Shown: piece by piece, positions 22,389 to 29,586 of the stretch
Numbering within the stretch: the first letter of the stretch is position 1
Layout: every line of letters begins with the position of its first letter
Source: an uncultured Eubacteriales bacterium
Lineage (GTDB): Bacteria; Bacillota; Clostridia; Oscillospirales; Oscillospiraceae
Reading direction: 5' to 3'
NCBI GenBank assembly: GCA_900543085.1
Contig: UQQF01000024.1
Location: 1-29,586, forward strand
DNA: 29,586 nt
Notes under the pieces: generated by a model
Databases searched by the model: none
What the model was told of the DNA's origin: nothing
Seen by the model: the letters and a program-made list of their open reading frames with translations, nothing else
Position numbers and translations under genes: made by a program

Positions 22389-22438
22389 TGCGTTGAGCGG
22401 CCCGACGGCCTGCTGCGCAAGAAAACGGAGGATGGAAA

Positions 22439-25423
22439 ATGATACGAAGGAAATGGTTGAGCCTGTGCATTGCGCTTGTGCTGTGCTTGTTGCTGCTGCC
22501 CGCTGCGGCGCTGGCGGCAGAGGGAGACAGCACTGTTTATGTGGGCAGCGTGGAGCTGACCAGCACAGGCGGCGCGTCAGTTTACGCCACCACGGACGAG
22601 AGCGGAGCCGTCAAAACAGAGGGTGCGAATGCTGAAAACTACAACATCATGTGGGACGGCAGCACCCTGACGCTTCGGAACGCGACGATTCAACAAGCAA
22701 AGGAATATGCCGAAAAAAACGGCGAGAAAATAGCCGTTTACCGCGCGTTGGGCGACTTGAACCTTGAGCTGGTGGGCGAGAACACCGTGGACGCGCTGGG
22801 CAACGGGAACGCTGCCAGCTGCGGAATAAATCTGGGTAAAGGCAGCCTCACCATAAGCGGCGAGGACGGCGCCTCTTTGACGGTCTTTGGGGGCGATACC
22901 ACAAATGCCACAAATAGTAATAGCTGCGGCATTTACGCCAACGGCACGATCACCATTGACAGCGGTACTGTTACCGCCACAGGCGAGTCCGCGTCCGCGG
23001 CCAGTTACGGTATTGACGCCGTTGGTGCTGTCACCATCGAGAATAGCACAGTGAACGCCACAAGCGGAGAAGCTGGCGGGGACAGTATAGGCATTTACAC
23101 CTCTAACTCTGTCACCATCAAGAATGGCACTGTGAATACCACAGGCGAGTCCGCGTCCGCGGCCAGTTACGGCATTTGCGCCGGTGGTGCTGTCACCATC
23201 GAGGACGGCACAGTGAACGCCACAAGCGGAAAAGCTGGCGGGAATAGTGTCGGCATTTACACCCTTAACTCTGTCACTATCAACGGCGGCGACGTTACCG
23301 CCACGGCTGGTGATGCTGTCGGGAGCAGTTATGGCATTAACACCGCTAACATATCAACCTCTATCACTGTCAACGGCGGCACCGTTACCGCCACGAGCGG
23401 AGAAGCTAAGGGGGACAGCTGCGCCATTTTTGCCGAAAGTCAAACTAACGCCGATGCTGCAAGTAGCAGTGTTACGATTAACGGCGGTACCGTTACTGCC
23501 AGTGCTGGGAATGCTGTCGGGGACGGGTGGTATAGCTGCGGCATTAAAATCGAAGGCTTCCTCACCATCACTGATGGCACCGTTATCGCCGTGGCTGGTG
23601 ATGCTATAGGAGCCGGCACTAAAGCAAGTTGCGGTATTTTTTCCTTTAAAAACGTGGCCATCTCCGGCGGCGATGTCACAGGCATCGGCGGCACAGGAGA
23701 AATGAGCTGGGGCATTGCCTGCAATGACATACTTACAATTACGGGCAGCACCGTGGTGGGCGAGGGCGGTCCCCTTGCGGGGACGAATATCCAATATAGT
23801 GCTGGCATTAACGGAATGGGCAAAGTTGAAATCTCTGGCGGCACCGTTACAGGCACAGGCGGAGATACAGAGGCCGGTGACAGCTTCGGTATTTGCACGG
23901 GCGATACGACGAGTTACAATGTCGTCACGGTCTCCATCAAGGACGCCACCGTTACAGCCACAGGAGGTACGGCGACTAACGGAAAGAGCAGCGGGATTTC
24001 CGCGACGAATACAAGAGCCAACGTTGAGGTCGCAATCACCGGCGGCACCGTTACGGCCACCGGCGGCTCTGCCGGTACTGGCAGCTATGGCATCCTCGCG
24101 GAAACTACCGGCACTACCGCTGACGTCACCATCAACGGCAACTCCGTTGTCCGGGCCAATATGACTGGTACAGAAGGTGTTGACGGTGAGCCGATCAGCG
24201 GCAAAACAGTCAATAAAGAAAACAGCATCGTCTTTGAAAACGGCGTGGGTACTGTGCACGGCAGTATAGAATTGCAAGAGGATTTGACCGTTGACGCGGA
24301 CGAGAGCCTGACCATCCCGCAGGGGGCCAGGCTGACCATCCCCAGTGGCGTGACCGTCAACAACAGCGGCGTCATTACAAACGAAGGCACACTGACGAAT
24401 AATGGCACCCTGACCATCGGTCAGGACGGCACGCTGACCGGCGAGGTGACCGGCAATCCGGTGGTCTACACCGTCACCGTGCAGACCGACGGCAAGGGCA
24501 GCGCGTCCGCGTCTGCAACCACCGCCGAGGCGGGAACTACCGTCACCCTCACCGCCGACCCCGACAGCGGCTATCGCCTCGCGCGCTGGGAGGTCGTTGA
24601 GGGCGATGTGACCATCAGCGGCAACAGCTTCATCATGCCCGCCGAGAATGTGACCGTCCGCGCCGTGTTCAGCCCCGTCGTCAACATCCCCGACACGCAC
24701 GAGATTGAGCTGATTGTCGGCGAGGGCGGCGAGGCGAAGCTGAGCCTCACGAACGCCTCGGCTGGCAGCACCATCACCGTGACCGCGACGCCCGACGAGG
24801 GCTTCGAGCTTGACTACATCACCGTGGACGGCGAGCGGATAAGCGGCACGACCTTCAAAATGCCCGACCACGACGTCACCGTGCGCGTGTACTTTACCGA
24901 CGGAAGCGCCACGCTGCCCTTCACCGACGTGAGCGCCGGTGCGTGGTACTTAGACGCAGTGAGCTACGTCTACGCAAACGGCCTGATGGACGGCACAAGC
25001 ACCACGACGTTCGAGCCGAACGCGAATATGACCCGCGCGATGGTGTGGGCTATCCTCGCCCGTGTCGACGGCGAAACGGTGACGGGCGCGAACTGGGCCG
25101 ATACGGCACGGGAGTGGGCGGTGGCGAACGGCGTAAGCGACGGCGAAAACGCCAGCGGCTATGTCACCCGCGAGCAGCTTGCCGCCATGCTCTACCGCTA
25201 CGCGGTTTACAAGGGGTATGACGTGTCCATTGGCGAGGACACCAATATCCTCAGCTACGCCGACTTCGCGGATTTGAGCGAATACGCCATTCCCGCCATG
25301 CAGTGGGCCTGCGGCGCGGGGATCGTGAACGGCACCAGCGAAAGTACCCTCACGCCCCAGGGCGAGGCCACAAGAGCGCAGGTGGCCGCCATGCTGATGC
25401 GGTTTGTTGAGGCGATAGGTTAA
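22439..25423 (+). CDS. SLH-anchored surface protein with beta-helix-like repeats
   Basis: A 994-aa exported protein. Signal peptide at 1-27 (cleavage after ALA). The N-terminal region (about 55-145, WDGSTLTLRNATI to LTISGEDGASLTVFGG) resembles Cthe_2159-type carbohydrate-binding beta-helix proteins. Residues about 145-590 hold many degenerate repeats of the form VTINGGTVTATSGEA..G.S.GI. Two divergent InlB-type repeats follow (about 675-822), then three SLH domains (about 826-990, FTDVSAGAWYLDAVSYVYAN first) that bind secondary cell-wall polymer. GGAGG lies seven bases before the ATG. It faces a second SLH protein whose C-terminus is nearly the same. It may be an adhesin or a glycan-binding layer protein; the ligand is unknown. 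Confidence 0.92.
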   Translation: MIRRKWLSLCIALVLCLLLLPAAALAAEGDSTVYVGSVELTSTGGASVYATTDESGAVKTEGANAENYNIMWDGSTLTLRNATIQQAKEYAEKNGEKIAVYRALGDLNLELVGENTVDALGNGNAASCGINLGKGSLTISGEDGASLTVFGGDTTNATNSNSCGIYANGTITIDSGTVTATGESASAASYGIDAVGAVTIENSTVNATSGEAGGDSIGIYTSNSVTIKNGTVNTTGESASAASYGICAGGAVTIEDGTVNATSGKAGGNSVGIYTLNSVTINGGDVTATAGDAVGSSYGINTANISTSITVNGGTVTATSGEAKGDSCAIFAESQTNADAASSSVTINGGTVTASAGNAVGDGWYSCGIKIEGFLTITDGTVIAVAGDAIGAGTKASCGIFSFKNVAISGGDVTGIGGTGEMSWGIACNDILTITGSTVVGEGGPLAGTNIQYSAGINGMGKVEISGGTVTGTGGDTEAGDSFGICTGDTTSYNVVTVSIKDATVTATGGTATNGKSSGISATNTRANVEVAITGGTVTATGGSAGTGSYGILAETTGTTADVTINGNSVVRANMTGTEGVDGEPISGKTVNKENSIVFENGVGTVHGSIELQEDLTVDADESLTIPQGARLTIPSGVTVNNSGVITNEGTLTNNGTLTIGQDGTLTGEVTGNPVVYTVTVQTDGKGSASASATTAEAGTTVTLTADPDSGYRLARWEVVEGDVTISGNSFIMPAENVTVRAVFSPVVNIPDTHEIELIVGEGGEAKLSLTNASAGSTITVTATPDEGFELDYITVDGERISGTTFKMPDHDVTVRVYFTDGSATLPFTDVSAGAWYLDAVSYVYANGLMDGTSTTTFEPNANMTRAMVWAILARVDGETVTGANWADTAREWAVANGVSDGENASGYVTREQLAAMLYRYAVYKGYDVSIGEDTNILSYADFADLSEYAIPAMQWACGAGIVNGTSESTLTPQGEATRAQVAAMLMRFVEAIG
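22978..23301 (+). repeat. 162-bp tandem duplication inside the surface-protein gene
   Basis: Two adjacent 162-bp (54-codon) copies, 22978-23139 and 23140-23301. Marker strings such as AGGCGAGTCCGCGTCCGCGG and CAGTGAACGCCACAAGCGGA recur at exactly 162-bp offset. High DNA identity points to recent duplication within older, more diverged repeats. Confidence 0.85.
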
Positions 25424-25428
25424 AAGTC

Positions 25429-25460
25429 AAGGCTCCCCGGAAAATCCGGGGAGCCTTTGT
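25429..25460. terminator. First of two terminators between convergent surface genes
   Basis: Perfect 12-bp stem AAGGCTCCCCGG / CCGGGGAGCCTT (25429-25440, 25446-25457) with loop AAAAT. It is useful mainly for the plus-strand gene; on the minus strand a short T-run follows after three bases. Confidence 0.85.
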
Positions 25461-25468
25461 GTAAACAG

Positions 25469-25498
25469 GAGGCCGGTAAACCGGCCTCTTTGATTTTT
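25469..25498 (+). terminator. Second terminator between convergent surface genes
   Basis: GAGGCCGG / CCGGCCTC stem with TAAA loop, followed by TTTGATTTTTT on the plus strand. Confidence 0.8.
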
Positions 25499-25510
25499 TG
25501 TTGCCGCCGC

Positions 25511-28500
25511 TTACAGCTCCGCGAAGCGCATGAGCATCGCGGCGCACTGGGCGCGGGTGGCGGTGCCCTGCGGGACGAGGGTCGTGTCGGTCACGCCGGT
25601 GACGATGCCGGAGCCGCAGGCCCACTGCATCGCCGGGATGGCGTACTCGCTGATGGACGCGAAGTCCGCATAGCTGAGGATGTTCGTGCTCTCGCCGATG
25701 GACACGTCATAGCCCTTGGCGACCGCGTAGCGGTAGAGCATCGTGGCAAACTGCTCGCGGGTCACGAGGCCGTTCGGGTCGGTGCCGTCGCTGACGCCCT
25801 CAGCCATCGCCCAGGCGCGGGCATCGGTCGCCCACGCAGCGCCGGTGACGGTTTCACCGTCGATGCGGGCGAGTATCGCCCAGACCATCGCGCGGGTCAT
25901 GTTCGCGTTCGGCTCGAAGGTCGTCGCCGACGTGCCGTCCATCAGGCCGTTCGAGTACACATACGCAACGTAATCATAGAACCAGTCGCCGCTCTTGACG
26001 TCGGTGAACGGAAATTCGATGGGCACGAACACGGCGGAGACGGTGACGGCCTTGTCGGGCATTTTGAACGTGTTGCCGGTGATCTTCTCGCCGTCCACGG
26101 TGATGTACGCGAGCTCATAGCCCTCATCCGGGGTCGCGGTGACGGTAATGAGAGTTCCGGCGCTGCCGTTCGACGGGTTGACCTTGACAGTGCCGTTTTC
26201 CGGCTGCGTCACGGTGATGCCGTTCGGGTCGGGGATGTTGATCTCACGCCACACGGCGGTGAATGTCGTGTCGGCGGTGATGTTTTCAACCATCGCGCCT
26301 GCCTTATATGTCGTGTTGCCGTCGCTCCAACCGACAAAGTAGTAGCCGGACTTGCTCGGCGCGTCGGGGAGCTTGAAGCTGCTCCCGGGTTCAACGTAAC
26401 TGCTCACGTCAGCGTCGTCGTTTCCGTACTTCACCGTCACGAGCCAGCGATTGTTCACAGTGAGTGTACCCTTTTGATAGGCCAGGGTGTAGTTGCTGCT
26501 CGACGAGCCGCCGGAGACGGTTATCTCGTACGTCCCGGCCACGGTCATGTCCGCGTAACAGCTCAGCTCTGGCTCCAGCGTCATGGTGTCCCCGCCTATG
26601 AAGCCATTGGCCGTATAGGTCAGCACGGGCATATCTTCGCCCCGCTTGGCGGTCTTGTCATCAGCGATTATTGTGACGGTTCTAGGCGTGATTTCACCGG
26701 CATAGGTCTCGGCGGTGGTATCGCGGAGGACATACTTTCCCGCATCATCACCGGTGAGCGTGATGTTGCTCGCGGTGATGGCTTTGCCGTTGCCAACATT
26801 GGCGTCTTCAAAAGAGCAGGTTGCTGTGGCCGTGACGTCGTCGCCGCTGACTACACCTTCGAGCGCGATGCTCAGGCCCTCCGGTGCGGCTTTCGTGCCG
26901 TCGTAGACCTTGGTCACGGTGCCGCTGATGGAGGGGGTGAGCGTCTTTTTAGTGATCGTGCCGACGCTGCCGCTCACTGTGGTCGCGCTGAGGACATAGT
27001 TGTCCGCATCCGTGCCGCTGAGGGTGATGCCGGTTGCGATAATGGTCTTGTTCTGGCCGACGTTGGCGTCGCCGTAAACATAGCTTACAGCCGTTGCGGA
27101 GACACTTTCGCCGTCGATCACGTCCTTAAGCGCGATGCTGAGTCCATGCCCGGCAGGCACTCCCGTCGTGCCGTCGTAGACCTTGCTCACCGTGCCGCTG
27201 ATGGAGGGGATGAGCGTCTTTTTAGTGATCGTGCCGACTTCGTCCGACACGCTTGATGAGCTTAGGACATAGTTGTCCGCAGCCGCGCCTGTGAGGGTGA
27301 TGCCGGTTGCGGTAATGGTCTTGTTCTCGCCGACGTTGACGTCGTCAAAGGCGTAGGCAGCCGTTGCGGAGACCTCGTCGTTTCCGACCACGCCCTCAAG
27401 CGTGATGCTGAGTCCATGCCCGACGGGCACGTCCGTCGTGCCGTTGTAGACCTTGGTCACGGTGCCGCTGATGGAGGGGGTGAGCGTCTTTTTAGTGATC
27501 GTGCCGACGCTGCCGCTCACTTCGGTCGCGCTGAGGACATAGTTGTCCGCATCCTCGCCCGCGAGCGTAACACTATCCACTGTTATGTTTCTTTTGCCCG
27601 CCTCTGCGCTGTCGAAGACATATTCAACCGAACTTACGCTGACGTCGTCGTCTGCCTTTATTCCGGACAGCTCCAGGCTTAGGTCACTGGCGTCGGTCAC
27701 GGCGTTGCTGCCGTCGTAGGCCTTGCTCGCACTGCCTTCCACGGTCGCTGTGAGCTTATACCCCAGATAGCCGACTACCGATATCGTGGTATTTCTGTCG
27801 AAGGTCTCAGACAGTAAATCGCTGCCAGTAATTATATCATCACCTATCGTCAGCGTTGCATTACCAAAGTATATAGAGCCGATGCCCTTGAGCGTGTCAT
27901 TGTTATTCGTGCAACAGGTCATCAGGGTATTATTATTAGAATCTACGAAGGTCACCTTAAAAACATCGTTAGAGCCGCCGGCCAGGACCGGGTAACCGTC
28001 TTCGCCGACCTTCCACACTTTGCCGTTATATTCATCGTAAGTCCACCCGTTCAGACTCCCAGCCGCCTCGCCGCGCTCAAACCGTTCCGCGGTCATGGCG
28101 CCGGTGTCTTCGTCTCCGGTGCCGTCCCTGTCGAGCCAGAAGCAGTGCTCAACTTTTAATACTTTAAATGACGATTCGCTCCCTCCGCTAGTAGTCATTC
28201 CGCACACTCCGCCAGTATTCACCTCGCCAATTGATGAATTGCACGTTATAGTTCCTGCATTGCAGCAATTACGTATGTAAATATAATGTGCCGAGCTGGG
28301 AACCCGTCCGAATATGCCGCCTATGTACATTTTGTCCGCAGAATTATGCTGAGATCCTATCAAGTCGCCACTATTATAGCAGTTTACAATTGAGATTTGC
28401 GTGCTGGGTTTCGAAACTCCGCCGCATATGCCTCCCAATCCTGTAAAACCTTTAGCGCTTGTATCGTTGATCTCAATGCTTCCGCTGTTGATGCATTCGC

Positions 28501-29506
28501 TGATCGACACCGTGTCTGACGCGTTACCGCATATCCCGCCTGCATATTGATAATAGGCCATAACCTCCGCGCTGTTAGTGCAGTCGGTTATTGTTTCGCC
28601 TTTGCTCCTTCCCACGATACCGCCTGCGTAATTCGCCCCCAGAACGCTGCCACTATTATGACAGCCCTCTATCTTGCTTAAACCATCTCCCAAAATGCCG
28701 CCGGCAACACAGGTATTTCCATCCCCGCCAATTGTGATGGAAGTGACTGCTCCATTATTTTCGCAGTTTTTTATAGTACCCATCACCTCAGTGTTATAGT
28801 CTCCGCCGCAAATGCCACCTACTATGGGGTTATATCCGCCACCTGTAATCTTGCCATAGTTTATGCAACGCTCAATAGTGCCGATGTTGCTGCCGCTGAT
28901 GCCGCCTGCATAAGAATAAACATTATTAGTGGTTTTTTGTTCGGCTGTAAGCGTACCGGTGAATGTGCACCCCTCTAGGTGACCCTCATTGTGGCCGCTG
29001 ATGCCGCCTATATACAAAGCGTTTTCCGATGTGGTCGTGACGCCAATATAGCTGTCAGCAACGCTGACATCCTTCACCACGCCGCCGCTGCCGACGCAGC
29101 CGAACAGGCCGACATAGTTGCCGCTGCCGCTGTAGTACAGCCCGCTGATGGTCTTATTATTGCCGTCGAAGGTGCCGGTGTAGCGGTTGCTGTTGTTGCC
29201 GATGGGCGTCCACTGGGCAAAGCTGCCGTTGTTCAGGCTTCCGTCCGTTTTCAGCACGCCCGTGTTGATAGTGATGTCAGCCGTCAGCACGGCGTTTATG
29301 TTTGTCGTGCCGCTGTTCACCTGCTCCGCGAACCAGTAGAGCTGTCCGGCGTTGCCGATCTGGTAGACGCCGTTCTGCTGCGTCGCAGGCTCGTATGAAT
29401 CATCATCTCCAAATCCATTTTGATCGTACTTCACCGCCGAGGCGCCGACGCAAAGCACGCCCAGGCACAGGGCTATCGCAAATACCAGTACTAACAGTTT
29501 TTTCAT
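25511..29506 (-). CDS. SLH-anchored surface protein with GLUG-like, YDG and MBG repeats
   Basis: A 1331-aa exported protein. Signal peptide at about 1-24 (LGVLCVGASA). Residues about 60-470 carry GLUG-type repeats (YAGGICGNASDTVSISECIN and similar) that form a beta-solenoid. Four YDG units of about 90 residues follow (about 590-940, each with KVYDGT or KAYDGS, a DNYVLS box and a GTITKKTL end). Then come an MBG-type domain (about 942-1020), an InlB-type repeat (YYFVGWSDGNTTYKAG), a divergent InlB unit and three SLH domains (about 1165-1331). AGGAGG lies eight bases before the ATG. This is a cell-surface stalk or adhesin; the ligand is unknown. Its SLH part is a near copy of the one in the facing gene. 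Confidence 0.92.
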   Translation of the reverse strand: MKKLLVLVFAIALCLGVLCVGASAVKYDQNGFGDDDSYEPATQQNGVYQIGNAGQLYWFAEQVNSGTTNINAVLTADITINTGVLKTDGSLNNGSFAQWTPIGNNSNRYTGTFDGNNKTISGLYYSGSGNYVGLFGCVGSGGVVKDVSVADSYIGVTTTSENALYIGGISGHNEGHLEGCTFTGTLTAEQKTTNNVYSYAGGISGSNIGTIERCINYGKITGGGYNPIVGGICGGDYNTEVMGTIKNCENNGAVTSITIGGDGNTCVAGGILGDGLSKIEGCHNSGSVLGANYAGGIVGRSKGETITDCTNSAEVMAYYQYAGGICGNASDTVSISECINSGSIEINDTSAKGFTGLGGICGGVSKPSTQISIVNCYNSGDLIGSQHNSADKMYIGGIFGRVPSSAHYIYIRNCCNAGTITCNSSIGEVNTGGVCGMTTSGGSESSFKVLKVEHCFWLDRDGTGDEDTGAMTAERFERGEAAGSLNGWTYDEYNGKVWKVGEDGYPVLAGGSNDVFKVTFVDSNNNTLMTCCTNNNDTLKGIGSIYFGNATLTIGDDIITGSDLLSETFDRNTTISVVGYLGYKLTATVEGSASKAYDGSNAVTDASDLSLELSGIKADDDVSVSSVEYVFDSAEAGKRNITVDSVTLAGEDADNYVLSATEVSGSVGTITKKTLTPSISGTVTKVYNGTTDVPVGHGLSITLEGVVGNDEVSATAAYAFDDVNVGENKTITATGITLTGAAADNYVLSSSSVSDEVGTITKKTLIPSISGTVSKVYDGTTGVPAGHGLSIALKDVIDGESVSATAVSYVYGDANVGQNKTIIATGITLSGTDADNYVLSATTVSGSVGTITKKTLTPSISGTVTKVYDGTKAAPEGLSIALEGVVSGDDVTATATCSFEDANVGNGKAITASNITLTGDDAGKYVLRDTTAETYAGEITPRTVTIIADDKTAKRGEDMPVLTYTANGFIGGDTMTLEPELSCYADMTVAGTYEITVSGGSSSSNYTLAYQKGTLTVNNRWLVTVKYGNDDADVSSYVEPGSSFKLPDAPSKSGYYFVGWSDGNTTYKAGAMVENITADTTFTAVWREINIPDPNGITVTQPENGTVKVNPSNGSAGTLITVTATPDEGYELAYITVDGEKITGNTFKMPDKAVTVSAVFVPIEFPFTDVKSGDWFYDYVAYVYSNGLMDGTSATTFEPNANMTRAMVWAILARIDGETVTGAAWATDARAWAMAEGVSDGTDPNGLVTREQFATMLYRYAVAKGYDVSIGESTNILSYADFASISEYAIPAMQWACGSGIVTGVTDTTLVPQGTATRAQCAAMLMRFAEL
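26680..27760 (-). repeat. Tandem YDG-coding repeats, period 270-273 bp
   Basis: The string GTGATCGTGCCGAC (plus-strand reading) recurs at 26952, 27225 and 27495, giving 273- and 270-bp spacing, or 91 and 90 codons. The units are similar enough at DNA level to permit recombination-driven copy change. Confidence 0.85.
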
Positions 29507-29541
29507 ACGCTCTACCTCCTGTCGTGTGAGTCAATGGGTCA

Positions 29542-29581
29542 TTCGCATTGCTGCGCAATGCGAAAACGGTGTACACCGTTT
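29542..29581. repeat. Two inverted repeats in the leader of the 1331-aa gene
   Basis: A 10-bp stem TTCGCATTGC / GCAATGCGAA with 3-base loop (29542-29564), adjoining a perfect 18-bp palindrome AAACGGTGTACACCGTTT (29564-29581). They lie 36-75 bp upstream of the ATG on the minus strand, in the expected untranslated leader or promoter. Possible protein-binding sites; the promoter itself lies beyond the window. Confidence 0.6.
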
Positions 29582-29586
29582 GATCA

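Larger units (their letters stand above)
24913..26013. repeat. Long imperfect inverted repeat formed by two SLH-coding ends
   Basis: The SLH-coding 3' end of the plus-strand gene (about 24913-25417) and that of the minus-strand gene (about 25511-26013) are similar in DNA sequence and lie head-on, separated by about 90 bp of terminators. For example, the stretch starting TTCGAGCCGAACGCGAA occurs in both. Confidence 0.8.

Noticed and set aside
22978..27760. CRISPR-like array in the repeated regions
   Set aside because: The repeats are in-frame coding units of 162 and about 270 bp inside long genes, without short spacers or cas genes.

Overview
The window comes from a high-GC Gram-positive gut-type anaerobe, most likely an Oscillospirales/Clostridia member. 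The evidence is SLH-anchored surface proteins of the kind common in that group, a DUF421–DUF4363 gene pair, RNase M5, NrdR, and good Shine-Dalgarno sites. The species cannot be named from the sequence. Composition falls into three tiers: the chromosome right of 12.4 kb is very GC-rich (42 of 60 bases at 17341-17400), the mobile-element backbone is intermediate (33 of 60 at 9301-9360), and the left-most cargo genes are AT-rich (16 of 60 at 1141-1200).

Positions 1-12411 are a mobile island at the 3' end of the GMP synthase gene guaA. A 13-bp direct repeat (TCATTCCCACTCG), which includes the guaA stop codon, occurs at 776-788 and 12412-12424 and bounds an 11,636-bp integrative mobilizable element, here called element A. 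Sequence left of 776 looks like the right end of a second, related element (B): it has a paralogous XRE regulator, a strong terminator hairpin, a pair of 11-bp-spaced direct repeats and the same core, in the same order and spacing as the right end of A. The window therefore appears to show two elements stacked in tandem at one site.

Element A has a backbone of a divergently transcribed XRE regulator (+) and a leftward chain: excisionase-like HTH, tyrosine integrase, MobC-like protein, RepA-like ATPase and a 77-aa protein. A gene-free candidate oriT region, a MobV relaxase and a 99-aa conserved protein follow. Past a terminator lies a restriction cargo operon with its own promoter: small XRE controller, C5-cytosine methyltransferase, NgoMIV-family restriction enzyme, Vsr, D12-class adenine methyltransferase and a ParB-like protein with an unassigned C-terminal domain. 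The last two genes are the best candidate here for an undescribed function.

From 12412 to 22154 the chromosome carries housekeeping genes: guaA (only the ATP-pyrophosphatase/dimerization half), yetF-like plus DUF4363, nrdR, a small membrane protein, comEC-holA-rnmV as an overlapping leftward operon, a CapA-like protein with altered metal ligands, and an rlmD-type rRNA methyltransferase that may be translated from a leaderless mRNA.

From 22155 to the end two large convergent surface proteins share nearly the same C-terminal SLH anchor but have different exposed parts: a beta-helix-like repeat region in one, and GLUG-like, YDG and MBG repeats in the other. The paired SLH-coding DNA forms a long imperfect inverted repeat around a double terminator. 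No rRNA, tRNA or CRISPR array was seen.
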